Below are positions 39,749 to 47,959 of a stretch of 64,000 bases of DNA, in pieces. A model generated the notes under the pieces. That model was not told the DNA's origin. It searched no databases and saw only the letters and a list, made by a program, of their open reading frames with translations. The position numbers and the translations under genes are program-made. This DNA is from Methylosinus sp. C49. Its GTDB lineage: Bacteria > Pseudomonadota > Alphaproteobacteria > Rhizobiales > Beijerinckiaceae. Location of the stretch: contig NZ_AP022332.1 in NCBI RefSeq assembly GCF_009936375.1, positions 2,574,501-2,638,500 on the forward strand, written 5' to 3'. Position 1 is the first letter of the stretch. Every line of letters starts with the position of its first letter.

Positions 39749-40090
39749 TCACTCGCCCGCGGAATAGACTTTCGTCGCCGCCGCTTCGACCGGCTTGAAC
39801 GCTTCCTTCGCGAGGCTGGAATAGAGCTCGCCGAGCTTGGTCGCTTCGGCGATGAAATCTTCGTACGCGCCCTTGGCGTAATCCGACTGCAACTGGAGGG
39901 CTTCGTCGATCTTCTTGACGCCGATCAGCTTTTCCGCGAGGAGGCGGCTCTTTTCGAAGGACTTCTTCGAATAGTCGGTCGTCTCCGCCGCAATGGTCTG
40001 CCAACCCTTGGTGAGGGCCGCCGCGGCCGCGGACGCCGCTTCGAATTGCTCCTTGCCCAGCTGCTGAACGCTTTCGAAAGTGGCAACCAT
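39749..40090 (-). CDS. Phasin (polyhydroxyalkanoate granule-associated protein)
   Basis: A 113-residue, almost entirely alpha-helical protein of the Phasin_2 type, which coats polyhydroxybutyrate granules. Characteristic are the N-terminal MVATFESVQQLGKEQFEA, heptad-like Ala-rich helices, and TTDYSKKSFEKSRLLAEKL. It has no signal peptide or membrane helix. It has its own terminator, a strong promoter, and two operator-like sites that fit the PHB-responsive repressor PhaR. No PHB synthesis genes lie in the window, but presence of a phasin implies PHB storage. Confidence 0.92.
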   Translation of the reverse strand: MVATFESVQQLGKEQFEAASAAAAALTKGWQTIAAETTDYSKKSFEKSRLLAEKLIGVKKIDEALQLQSDYAKGAYEDFIAEATKLGELYSSLAKEAFKPVEAAATKVYSAGE

Positions 40091-40166
40091 CGGTTTCGTC
40101 CTCGTATCGAGCGCTATTCGGCCTTCGCCCCGTGGCGGACTCCCTGCGCTCAGTTGACAGGATAAA

Positions 40167-40194
40167 CTTATATGCAATGCACAATCGAAGTCAA
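40167..40194 (-). promoter_or_regulatory. Predicted phasin promoter
   Basis: On the minus strand: -35 TTGACT (40194-40189), a 16-base spacer, and -10 TATAAG (40172-40167). This is one of the best sigma-70-type promoters in the window and gives a leader of about 70 bases. It agrees with high phasin expression. Confidence 0.65.
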
Positions 40195-40212
40195 CGACAA
40201 TGTTGCGATGCA
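40173..40212. promoter_or_regulatory. Two TGC-N3-GCA sites, possible PhaR operators
   Basis: TGCAATGCA (40173-40181) lies in the spacer of the phasin promoter and TGCGATGCA (40204-40212) lies just upstream of its -35 box; the two are 31 bp apart, three helical turns. The known PhaR operator in related bacteria is CTGC-N3-GCAG. The inner TGC-N3-GCA core is kept here. A PhaR gene is not in the window. Confidence 0.5.
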
Positions 40213-40356
40213 AAACCACAATCCCGAACGCCTTTCGCCTTAACCAGGGGGTAACCTCGCATCGGTAAGATTGTAATCATGTGACTTTTCGGCAACGCCC
40301 AGGCTGACCGGGCCGCCGCGAGCGCATGATGGGGCAAGTGAACGGGATATGCATAG

Positions 40357-42033
40357 ATGACGAAGCGTGGCGTCGCCGGCGGGCTCGAGCGTTGGAAGTG
40401 GGTGGCGGCTCTGGCGGCTCTCGCCGCTTTATCGGCGCTCTTCGCTTTTCCGGCCGAGGCCAGACGTCATCATCATTCCGCCCGCGCCTATCACGCGCGC
40501 CACTCCTTCATCCATCACGCGGCGCACCATCGCCGCGGCGGCGCGCATCTCGCCCATGCGGCGCGGCGCGGCCATTCGTTGGTCGCCGCCGGTCCCGCCT
40601 TCGCCGCCATTGTGGTGGACGCCAATAGCGGCCGCACGCTCTATGCGCGCAATGAGCACGAGCTGCGCCATCCCGCCTCCGTCACCAAGGTGATGACGCT
40701 CTATCTCCTGTTCGAGCAGATCGAGAAGGGGCGGCTGCGGCTCGACTCGCCGCTGGTCATTTCCGCCCATGCGGCGTCGCAGGCGCCGACCAAGCTCGGC
40801 CTCGCCCCCGGCCAGACGATCGACGTCGAGAGCGCCATCAAGGCCGTCGTCACCAAATCGGCGAACGACATCGCCGCGGCCATCGCCGAGAACATCGCCG
40901 GCGACGAGGAGAGCTTCGCCGAGATGATGACGCATAAGGCGCATCAGCTCGGCATGAGCCGCACGCATTACGCCAACGCGTCCGGCCTGCCCAATGACGA
41001 GCAGATCACCACGGCGCATGATCTCTCCCTGCTCGGCCGCGCGATCCAGGATCGCTTCCCGCGCTATTATCACTATTTCTCCACCCACGCCTTCGTCTGG
41101 CGCGGCCAGTCGCATCGCAATCACAATCATCTGCTCGGGCAGATTCGCGGCGTCGACGGCATCAAGACCGGCTACACGCACGCCTCTGGCTTCAATCTGC
41201 TGACCTCGGTGCGCCGCGACGGCCATCATATCGTCGCCGTCGTCATGGGCGGCCGCACGGCCGCGGCCCGCGACCGCGTGATGGCCGGCCTCATCTCCGA
41301 GCATATCGACGACGGCGCGGCCGTCCGCACGGCGCGCGCCATCACCGAAGGCGAGCCGGCTCCGATCGCCCGAGCCGAGGCCGCCGAGGAGGAGAAAGAC
41401 GAGGCGCCGGTCGTCGCGGCCGCCGTCACGGCTCCCGCTGCGCCCGCCCCGCGCGTCGCGCCGGCGATGGCGCTCGCCTCGGCGCCGCCGCTTCTCGCCG
41501 TCCCGACGCCCGTCCGCGGCGACAAGATTCGTCCTGCCTTCGTCGCCGGCGGCCAAAAGGCTGCGGAGCCGGCGCAAGAGCGTGGCCCGCGCCATCAGCC
41601 CGAGCCGTCTCGGCGCGACGGGGTTCATGCGACGGCCGATGGTTCGACCGCCGCCAAGGCCGGTCATGGGACGAAGATCGCCTCGGCGACGACGCCGACC
41701 GCGCTGCCGGCGCGCATGTCCGACGCCGACCGCACGCTGGTCGCCCGTAGCGATCGCGCCGAATTGCCCAAGGCCGACCAGGCCCGTCCGATTCATTCGG
41801 GCTGGATGATTCAGATCGGCGCGACGGACGACGCCGAAAAAGCGCAGCAGCTGCTCTCCCGCGCTCGCGCCAAGGGCGTGCCGGCCACGGCCAAGGCGTT
41901 CACCGAGAAGGTGCAAAAGGGAAGAGAGACGCTCTATCGCGCCCGTTTCGCCGGGCTCGAGGAGAAGAGCGCGGAGACCGCCTGTCGCGCCCTGAAGCGC
42001 TCGGGCTTCTCCTGTTTCGCGACGAAGAATTGA
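40357..42033 (+). CDS. D-alanyl-D-alanine carboxypeptidase with SPOR domain
   Basis: A 558-residue penicillin-binding protein of the S11 family. A signal peptide (residues 1-35) is followed by a His-rich segment with 12 histidines in residues 38-73, then the catalytic domain with SVTK (Ser108, Lys111), SAN (168-170) and KTG (270-272). A ~150-residue Ala/Pro/Glu-rich linker leads to a C-terminal SPOR domain (about 483-556, GWMIQIGATDDAEKA), which targets septal peptidoglycan. It differs from the dacA at 6.6 kb in its SPOR domain and lacks the PBP5 C-terminal domain. A role in division-site wall trimming is inferred. Confidence 0.93.
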   Translation: MTKRGVAGGLERWKWVAALAALAALSALFAFPAEARRHHHSARAYHARHSFIHHAAHHRRGGAHLAHAARRGHSLVAAGPAFAAIVVDANSGRTLYARNEHELRHPASVTKVMTLYLLFEQIEKGRLRLDSPLVISAHAASQAPTKLGLAPGQTIDVESAIKAVVTKSANDIAAAIAENIAGDEESFAEMMTHKAHQLGMSRTHYANASGLPNDEQITTAHDLSLLGRAIQDRFPRYYHYFSTHAFVWRGQSHRNHNHLLGQIRGVDGIKTGYTHASGFNLLTSVRRDGHHIVAVVMGGRTAAARDRVMAGLISEHIDDGAAVRTARAITEGEPAPIARAEAAEEEKDEAPVVAAAVTAPAAPAPRVAPAMALASAPPLLAVPTPVRGDKIRPAFVAGGQKAAEPAQERGPRHQPEPSRRDGVHATADGSTAAKAGHGTKIASATTPTALPARMSDADRTLVARSDRAELPKADQARPIHSGWMIQIGATDDAEKAQQLLSRARAKGVPATAKAFTEKVQKGRETLYRARFAGLEEKSAETACRALKRSGFSCFATKN

Positions 42034-42088
42034 TCGACGGACCTATTTTTCCAAAAAGCGACGAGCATTGAGCGAACAAGGCCGAGCT

Positions 42089-42814
42089 TCAATGATGATG
42101 ACGACGCATGAGGACATCTTTGGCTTCGTTCACCCGAGCCGCGAGATCGGTCGTCCCGCCATGGTCAGGATGAAGCTTCTTCATCAGATCGCGATGCGCC
42201 CGCGCGATGTCCTCGCGCGCCGCTCCCTTTTTGAGGCCCAGAATTTCATAGGCCTCATCTTCCGAAATCGTGCCGCCGCGGCGGCCTGGTCCAACGCCGC
42301 CCGCATCCGCTCCCCGCGAGTCGCGTCCACCGTCTCCTGTCTGACGCCAGCCGGCAAACCGGCGGTCGAGATACACCTCTAGCAGACGGGCGCCCTCTGG
42401 ATCGACGCTGCGGCAGTGGCGAAAGAGCTCCATCACCGCCGCCCGCGTCAGCGCGTCGAGCCTTTTGCCTTCGTCCTTGCCGGCGAGGATCGTGCCGCGA
42501 ATGGCGCCGCTCGCATGGTCGAGCTCCATCTCGATCATGGCCGAGCGCACGCGCGAGACGCCTGCCCCCGTCGTGCCGTGACCGAAGCGCTTCACCCCGC
42601 GCGAGAAGGCGCCATAGAGCCACATGCCGGCCGAGGCCAGCAGCAGGCCGATGTCGATGCGTCCGCGCAAAATGAAGAACAGGCCGAGCGCGATCGTCGC
42701 CGCGCCGCCGCCCTTGCGAATGATGCGGGCCATGGCCGCCGGCGAAGCGCGCGTGAACATGCGCAATCCGTAGAGCGCGAGCACCAATGCGAGAAATCCG
42801 ATCAGCACCGGCAT
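42089..42814 (-). CDS. Membrane-anchored J-domain protein
   Basis: A 241-residue protein with an N-terminal membrane helix (1-18), a second hydrophobic segment (about 38-70), a middle helical region (DALTRAAVMELFRHCRS), and a short C-terminal J-domain with the DnaK-stimulating HPD motif near residues 215-217 (KKLHPDHGG). The layout resembles TIM14/DjlA-like proteins. J-domains of this kind recruit DnaK to the membrane. Its start lies 13 bases after the VWA-like gene stop, so the two are probably co-expressed. Confidence 0.85.
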   Translation of the reverse strand: MPVLIGFLALVLALYGLRMFTRASPAAMARIIRKGGGAATIALGLFFILRGRIDIGLLLASAGMWLYGAFSRGVKRFGHGTTGAGVSRVRSAMIEMELDHASGAIRGTILAGKDEGKRLDALTRAAVMELFRHCRSVDPEGARLLEVYLDRRFAGWRQTGDGGRDSRGADAGGVGPGRRGGTISEDEAYEILGLKKGAAREDIARAHRDLMKKLHPDHGGTTDLAARVNEAKDVLMRRHHH

Positions 42815-42826
42815 GAAGCGGGCTCC

Positions 42827-43531
42827 TCACCCCATTTGTGACAAAAGAAGACGCGCGGCGTCCTCGCCTTTTGTAGCGCGCCGTTCGAGCTCGGCCAGCC
42901 CACCCGCCGCATAAGCCGCAGCAGCGGACAGAAGCTCGGCGAGACGACGCGGCGCCGAGGCGTCGAAAGCGGCGTAGGCTCCGCCGGTCAGCCGCGCGAC
43001 CTCGCGAAAGGCGGCGCCGGCCTGCGCATCGGCGCCCTCGTGGAACATGAAGGCCTTCACGCCCAGAAGGCCGAGCCTGCCGGCGAGCTCACAAAGCTCG
43101 TCGGCGTTCTCTTCCATCGCGTCACCGACGAAGACGAGAGCGCCGATGCGACGTGCGCTCGTCTCCTCGAGCGCATGGCGAAACACTTTGCCGATCTGCG
43201 TGCGGCCGCCGCGACAGGAGATTTTCGCCATCAACGCCGCGAGCCCCTGCCCGCCGCCGACGAAGCCCGATGCGCGGCACTCGCCGAAGCCGCGAAAGAA
43301 CACGAGCTGGACGTCGAGCCCGCCGAGCGCCGCTGTCTCCTCGAACATGCGGCCCTGCAGCGATTGCGCGAGATCCCATGTCGGCTGGCGGCTCATGGTG
43401 GCGTCGAGCGCGAAAATCAGCCGACCCCGCGCGGCCGCGGCGCCGACGCGCCGCGCCTCCCGAATGAACGCCTCCACCGCCTCCGCGCGCGCGGAAGGGG
43501 AAAGCGGCGCATTGCCTCTTTCATCGCTCAC
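42827..43531 (-). CDS. VWA-like domain protein
   Basis: A 234-residue soluble protein with a von Willebrand A-like fold: LIFALDATMSRQP (a degenerate MIDAS DxSxS as DATMS), then the Rossmann strands VQLVFFRGF and IGALVFVGDAMEE. The MIDAS is incomplete, so metal binding is uncertain. It begins with GTG. It is coupled to the J-domain gene; together they may form a chaperone-linked adaptor, but the function is unknown. Confidence 0.72.
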   Translation of the reverse strand: MSDERGNAPLSPSARAEAVEAFIREARRVGAAAARGRLIFALDATMSRQPTWDLAQSLQGRMFEETAALGGLDVQLVFFRGFGECRASGFVGGGQGLAALMAKISCRGGRTQIGKVFRHALEETSARRIGALVFVGDAMEENADELCELAGRLGLLGVKAFMFHEGADAQAGAAFREVARLTGGAYAAFDASAPRRLAELLSAAAAYAAGGLAELERRATKGEDAARLLLSQMG

Positions 43532-43709
43532 GGCTGTTCACGTCGCGTCCCTGACCGTTTATATCAGATCGGTCGCCGCCCCGGGAATGACAAGAGGCGC
43601 GAGCCTCGCCGCGCAAGGCCGGCCCGCTCCGCCGATCACGCGAGGATAGGCGAGTCCGCCGCGTCTTTCGACAGAAATCGCGACGTCAGGCCTTACCGGA
43701 AAACCCGAA

Positions 43710-44264
43710 ATGACCCTTTACGCTTCCTTGCCTGCAACGGCGCCGATCGCCGCCCTTCCCGGCGAGCCGAGCGCTCAGGCGCAGGCGCTGATCGCCGATT
43801 TCGCGCAGCGTCTCGCCGAGAGCGGAGCGCGAGTCGCCGGCGTCACTCAGGCGCGCATCCTCGACGAAGCGACCGGCCGCAGCCGCATCGTGCTGCGCGA
43901 CGTCGCCGATGGCGCGCTCTATGCGATCTCGCAGGATCTGGGGGCGGGCTCTGTCGCCTGCAATCTCGACTCGAGCGAATTGGCGCTCGCTTGCGCCTCG
44001 ATAGAGCGACGCGTCGCCGAGGGCGTCGATCTCGTCGTCATCAGCAAATTCAGCAAGCAGGAGGCCTCGCGCGGCGGCCTCGCCGACGCTTTCCGCGCTT
44101 CCATGCTGGCCAAGGTTCCGGTGGTGACGGCGGTGTCGCCGCATTACGTCGAGGAGTGGCGCCAATTCGCCGGCCCGTTGGCAGAATTCCTCGCGCATGA
44201 TCTCGACGCGCTCTTCGCCTGGTGGGAGCGAGCGCAAAAGGCTCAGCTCACGGGCGCGGAATGA
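43710..44264 (+). CDS. DUF2478 family protein
   Basis: A 184-residue protein with the pattern of DUF2478, a putative nucleotide-binding family often found with molybdenum transport or cofactor genes. Visible parts are GVTQARI, VLRDVADGALYAISQDLGAGS, CNLDSSELA, VISKFSKQEASRGG and VVTAVSPHY. It lacks a P-loop at its N-terminus. The last 22 bases overlap the end of the convergent DUF817 gene. No molybdenum genes are near, so the role is open. Confidence 0.75.
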   Translation: MTLYASLPATAPIAALPGEPSAQAQALIADFAQRLAESGARVAGVTQARILDEATGRSRIVLRDVADGALYAISQDLGAGSVACNLDSSELALACASIERRVAEGVDLVVISKFSKQEASRGGLADAFRASMLAKVPVVTAVSPHYVEEWRQFAGPLAEFLAHDLDALFAWWERAQKAQLTGAE

Positions 44265-45193
44265 TCCGCCAAGCGGCGGCGATGACGCTCGCGTGAGAGT
44301 TCCAGCGGCTCGGCGTCCGGCGCGCGCGGCCGCTTGACCGCTATGACCAGCGCGTAGCTCACGATCTGCAGCAGGAACCACGAGCCGAGCTTGGCCGCGC
44401 CGACCGGCGACCAGACCGCGAGCTGGCTCGGATAGAGCCAGGTGCGGGTGAAGGTTCCGACATTCTCGGCGAGAAAGATGAAGCTCGCGGCGAGCAGCGC
44501 CGCCAGCAGCAGCGGCATCGACCGCCAGCTGTGATGCACGCGGTAGAAAATCCATGTGCGCGCGAACAGCGCCGCCGTCGCCGCGAACAGCGCGATCCGC
44601 AAATCCCACAGGTAATGGTGCAGGAAGAAATTGGCGTAGATCGCCACGGCGAGCGCAGCGACCATCCATATCGGCGGATGGCGAATGAAGCGAAAGTCGA
44701 ACACCACCCAGGCGCGCATCATATAGCTGCCGATCGCCGCATACATGAAGCCGGTGAAGAGCGGAACGCCGCCGATGCGGAAAAAGGTCGGATCGGGGTA
44801 GATCCAGGAGCCGACCGCGGTCTTGAAGACCTCCATCGCCGTGCCGACGAGATGAAACAGCAGGATCACCTTGGCTTCCTGCAGGCTCTCGAAACGCGTC
44901 GCGAGCAGCAGCGCCTGAATGGCGAGCGCGGCGAGGAAGAGAAAATCATAGCGCGCGAGGAAAAATTCGCGCGGATAGAAAAAATGCGTCGCGATCAGCA
45001 GCCCGACCATCAGAAAGCCGAACAGGCACGCCCACGCCTGCTTCACGCCGAAGCGTAGAAACTCGTATGTCAGGCGGCGCAACGGCCGCTGCGAGGCCCA
45101 GCGCGCGAGGCGCGCCTCGGCGATGGCGAAGCGCGCCAATGGCGCCCATTGCGCCGCCGCGCTGGCGCGAGGATCGAAAAAGCCCGGGTCCAT
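44243..45193 (-). CDS. DUF817 family integral membrane protein
   Basis: A 316-residue protein with about eight membrane helices and the DUF817 (YoaT-like) pattern: FGVKQAWACLFGFLMVGLL, AKVILLFHLVGTAMEVFKT and MYAAIGSYMMRAW, each quoted in part. The function is unknown. The ATG at MDPGFFDP was chosen because an upstream start would lie within the preceding gene's last codons. It directly follows the amino-acid binding protein gene on the same strand, 10 bases after its stop. Confidence 0.8.
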   Translation of the reverse strand: MDPGFFDPRASAAAQWAPLARFAIAEARLARWASQRPLRRLTYEFLRFGVKQAWACLFGFLMVGLLIATHFFYPREFFLARYDFLFLAALAIQALLLATRFESLQEAKVILLFHLVGTAMEVFKTAVGSWIYPDPTFFRIGGVPLFTGFMYAAIGSYMMRAWVVFDFRFIRHPPIWMVAALAVAIYANFFLHHYLWDLRIALFAATAALFARTWIFYRVHHSWRSMPLLLAALLAASFIFLAENVGTFTRTWLYPSQLAVWSPVGAAKLGSWFLLQIVSYALVIAVKRPRAPDAEPLELSRERHRRRLADHSAPVS

Positions 45194-45203
45194 TTCTTTT
45201 CGC

Positions 45204-46217
45204 TCACCGCACCGGCGGCGCATACATCAGCCCGCCCTTGGTCCACAGCGCGTTGAGCCGGCGCTCCAGGCCGATCGGCGAGCCGGCGCCGAGATTGCGC
45301 TCGAACGCTTCGCCGTAATTGCCGACATGCTTGACGATGCGATAGGCCCAATCGGCCTCGAGCCCCAGCCCGTCGACGCGGCCGCCGTCGACGCCGAGCA
45401 GGCGCCTAACGCGCGGATCGGCCGATTTCAGCTGCTCGTCGGCATTGGCCGAGGTCACGCCCAGCTCCTCCGCATCGACCATGGCGAAATGCGTCCAGCG
45501 CACGATGTCGAACCATTGGTCGTCGCCTTGCCGCACGATGGGGCCGAGCGGCTCCTTGTCGATGAGCTCGGGCAGGATCGCATGTTCGGCGGGCGCGGCC
45601 AACTCTTGCCGCTTGGCGGCGAGCGTCGAGAGATCGGCGGTCAGCGCCTCGCATTTGGCGTCGGAATAGGCCTTGGCCGCCTCCTCGAATGTCGGGAACA
45701 GCTTGGGCTCGATCGGCTTTACGCCCTCGCGGTGAAAATCGACGAGATCGAGCTCGAAGGGCGTTCCCTGCTGCACGCAGACGGAGAGGCCGCCGAGATC
45801 GCGCAACGCGGCGATGGATTTTTTGCGCGCGAGAAAGCCCTGCCCGTCGAAAAAGCTGATCGCCGTATAGGAGAGCCCCTGCCCGGCGTCGCGCGACAAT
45901 GTGAAAGCGGCGCCGCGCGCCAGCAGATCGACGACGCCCGATTGCAGCGCCTTCACGCGATCCTTGGCGGAGAGCGTCACGAAGCGCATTTTTTCGGGAT
46001 CGTCGAAAATGGCGGCGGCGAGCGCACGGCAGAAATCGACGTCGAAGCCGCTCCAGCGGCCGGCCTCGTTCTGATGCGCGAAGCCCGGCAGGCCATTGCT
46101 CGCGCCGCAGATCAGAAAGCCGCGCTTTTGCGCCTGCTCGAGCGTCGAGGCCTCGGCGCCGACGGCGAGCAGCAGAGCGCTCGCGATGAGAATTTTGCGG
46201 AACAGGCGAGAGATCAT
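45204..46217 (-). CDS. Amino-acid ABC transporter binding protein (AapJ-like), solitary
   Basis: A 337-residue periplasmic substrate-binding protein. A signal peptide ends near residue 23 (ALLLAVGAEA). The mature protein shows GFLICGASNGLPGFAH, WSGFDVDFCRALAAAIF, CVQQGTPFELDLVDF and NYGEAFERNLG, which are marks of the general L-amino-acid binding protein AapJ/BztA family. The permease and ATPase genes (aapQMP) that normally follow are missing; instead a DUF817 gene follows. It may serve a transporter encoded elsewhere. Confidence 0.87.
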   Translation of the reverse strand: MISRLFRKILIASALLLAVGAEASTLEQAQKRGFLICGASNGLPGFAHQNEAGRWSGFDVDFCRALAAAIFDDPEKMRFVTLSAKDRVKALQSGVVDLLARGAAFTLSRDAGQGLSYTAISFFDGQGFLARKKSIAALRDLGGLSVCVQQGTPFELDLVDFHREGVKPIEPKLFPTFEEAAKAYSDAKCEALTADLSTLAAKRQELAAPAEHAILPELIDKEPLGPIVRQGDDQWFDIVRWTHFAMVDAEELGVTSANADEQLKSADPRVRRLLGVDGGRVDGLGLEADWAYRIVKHVGNYGEAFERNLGAGSPIGLERRLNALWTKGGLMYAPPVR

Positions 46218-46359
46218 GTCCGACTCTGGATTGGGCTCGGGCGATCGGCGATCATTGGACAATTGCTCCTCTTTCGCCCATGTCCTGCGCGAACAGTCTA
46301 TACTGCGGCGCGGACGAAGCAGCCGCAATTGCGTTCGCAGAAAGGCCGATGGGCGAGAC

Positions 46360-47550
46360 ATGAGCGAGACTAGAGGACAATCTGGGCGAAAAAAGAAAAA
46401 CCGCACCCGCCTCGCCCACGCCGGGCGCGAGCCCTCCGAGCAATTCGGCTTCGTCAACACGCCGATCTATCGCGGCTCCACCGTGCTGTTTCCCGACACG
46501 GCGTCCCTGCTCGCCAATCGCGGCGCCTATACTTACGCCACCAAGGGCACGCCGACGACGCACGCGCTCGAGGAGGCTTGGATCGATGTCGCCGGCGCGG
46601 CGGATGCGGTCGTCGTCCCTTCCGGCCTCGCCGCGATCACCCTCGCTCTGCTGACGGCGCTGAAGGCCGGCGACCATCTGCTCGTCACCGATTCCTGCTA
46701 TCTGCCGGCGCGCATGTTCTGCGACAGCGTGCTGAAGCGCCTCGGCGTCGAGACGAGCTATTACGATCCGCGCATCGGCGCCGACATCGCCGCGCTGATG
46801 CGGCCGAACACGACAGCCATATTGACCGAGTCGCCCGGCTCGCAGACGCTCGAGGTGCAGGACATTCCCGCCATCGCCGAGGTCGCCCATGCGCGCGGCG
46901 CCTGCGTCGTCCTCGACAACACTTGGGCGACGCCACTCTTCTTTCCGCCGCATGAGCGCGGCGTCGATCTCGCCATAGAGGCCGGCACCAAATATCTCGC
47001 GGGCCATTCCGATCTTCTGCTCGGCCTCGTCTCGGCGAATGAGAAATGGGCCAAGCGTCTGCGCGCCACCTACAACGCTTTCGCCATCTGTCCCGGGCCG
47101 GAGGATTGCTTTCTCGCGCTGCGCGGCCTGCGCACGATGGAATTGCGTCTGCGCGAGGCCGAGCGCGCAGGCCTCGAGATGGCGCGCTGGCTCGCCGCGC
47201 GCGAGGAGGTCGCCGAGGTGATCCATCCGGCGCTCGAGAACCACGCCGACCACGCTTTGTGGAAGCGCGACTTTCTCGGCTCGACCGGATTGTTCTCCTT
47301 CGTCTTGAAGCCGGTTCCGCCGGAGGCGGTCGCCGCTATGCTGGATGGGCTCGAGCTGTTCGGCCTCGGCTATTCCTGGGGCGGCTTCGAGAGCCTCGCT
47401 CTGCCCTTCGATTGCGCCTCCTATCGCACCGCGACCGAATGGGCGCCCGGCGGTCCGGCGATAAGGCTCTCGATCGGGCTCGAGGATCTGGATGATCTGA
47501 AGGAGGATCTCGACGCCGGCTTCGCGCGGCTTCGCGCCTGGAAAGCCTAA
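46360..47550 (+). CDS. metC: Cystathionine beta-lyase-type PLP enzyme
   Basis: A 396-residue Cys/Met-metabolism PLP enzyme. Cystathionine beta-lyase makes homocysteine for methionine synthesis. Seen are NTPIYRGSTVLFP, YTYATKGTPT, VVVPSGLAAITLAL, the cofactor-binding LDNTWATPLFFPP, and the PLP lysine Lys211 in GTKYLAGHSD, followed by YSWGGFESL. These patterns match the alphaproteobacterial MetC subgroup; gamma-synthase or gamma-lyase activity is possible but less likely. Divergent from the binding-protein gene. Confidence 0.9.
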   Translation: MSETRGQSGRKKKNRTRLAHAGREPSEQFGFVNTPIYRGSTVLFPDTASLLANRGAYTYATKGTPTTHALEEAWIDVAGAADAVVVPSGLAAITLALLTALKAGDHLLVTDSCYLPARMFCDSVLKRLGVETSYYDPRIGADIAALMRPNTTAILTESPGSQTLEVQDIPAIAEVAHARGACVVLDNTWATPLFFPPHERGVDLAIEAGTKYLAGHSDLLLGLVSANEKWAKRLRATYNAFAICPGPEDCFLALRGLRTMELRLREAERAGLEMARWLAAREEVAEVIHPALENHADHALWKRDFLGSTGLFSFVLKPVPPEAVAAMLDGLELFGLGYSWGGFESLALPFDCASYRTATEWAPGGPAIRLSIGLEDLDDLKEDLDAGFARLRAWKA

Positions 47551-47570
47551 AGCATCGCATTGAATAGGTA

Positions 47571-47661
47571 GTTCCCCTTGATTTCGCATATGCGCGAAAG
47601 CGCATACTTACGCATCGGAGCGCGACGGAGTGTCGCGGGCGAACTCGAGGGGAACGGTTCG
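47571..47661 (+). promoter_or_regulatory. Structured leader hiding the ribosome-binding site of the 84-residue gene
   Basis: GTTCCCCTTG (47571-47580) pairs with CGAGGGGAAC (47646-47655), ten pairs with one G-U, and covers the whole Shine-Dalgarno GAGGGGA. Inside this stem lie TATGCGC-GAAA-GCGCATA (47589-47606) and CGCGAC-ggagt-GTCGCG (47621-47637), so the RNA closes into a three-way junction. A competing hairpin, CGAAC (47640-47644) with GTTCG (47657-47661), would place the Shine-Dalgarno in an open loop. TTTCGC (47582-47587) can also pair with GCGAAA (47594-47599), excluding the GAAA hairpin. The pairing is exact in the sequence; regulation is inference. Confidence 0.5.
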
Positions 47662-47916
47662 ATGCGTGGTGAAGCTTTCGATCTGTCGCCCACCTCCAAT
47701 GAGGTCATGTCCGGCGTGCGGCATTCGGCGCAGCACGAGGCGCTGCTGGCGTCCTATCTGCTCGGACTCGGCCATGGGCCGGCCGTGGTGCGCGATCTCA
47801 TCGTCTCCGATCTCGACGGCTTTCTGGACCTCGGGCTGCAGCGCCGCGCGGCGGATCAGCTCGTCGTGCTGCGCGCCTTTCTCGCGCGATTTCCAGAAAT
47901 GACGCGCTCGAGCTGA
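47662..47916 (+). CDS. Small protein of unknown function (84 aa)
   Basis: Not recognised. The start is supported by GAGGGGA eight bases upstream. The product is helical, with a Ser/His-containing N-terminus (SGVRHSAQHEALLASYLLGLGHG) and an acidic, leucine-rich second half (VVRDLIVSDLDGFLDLGLQ). There is no signal peptide or membrane segment. An in-frame TTG at 47578 lies inside the structured leader and is unlikely. The gene sits alone between metC and a terminator. Its leader suggests controlled translation. Confidence 0.6.
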   Translation: MRGEAFDLSPTSNEVMSGVRHSAQHEALLASYLLGLGHGPAVVRDLIVSDLDGFLDLGLQRRAADQLVVLRAFLARFPEMTRSS

Positions 47917-47959
47917 TCGCCCCTCTTGCGCGGAAAAAATCAGCTCCTATTCTCTTCAT

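Noticed and set aside
46096-46359. An 88-codon N-terminal extension of the metC-type gene
   Set aside because: The extension would run through the signal peptide of the divergent binding-protein gene. The family starts near MSETRGQSGRKKKNRTRLAH, so the later ATG was used.
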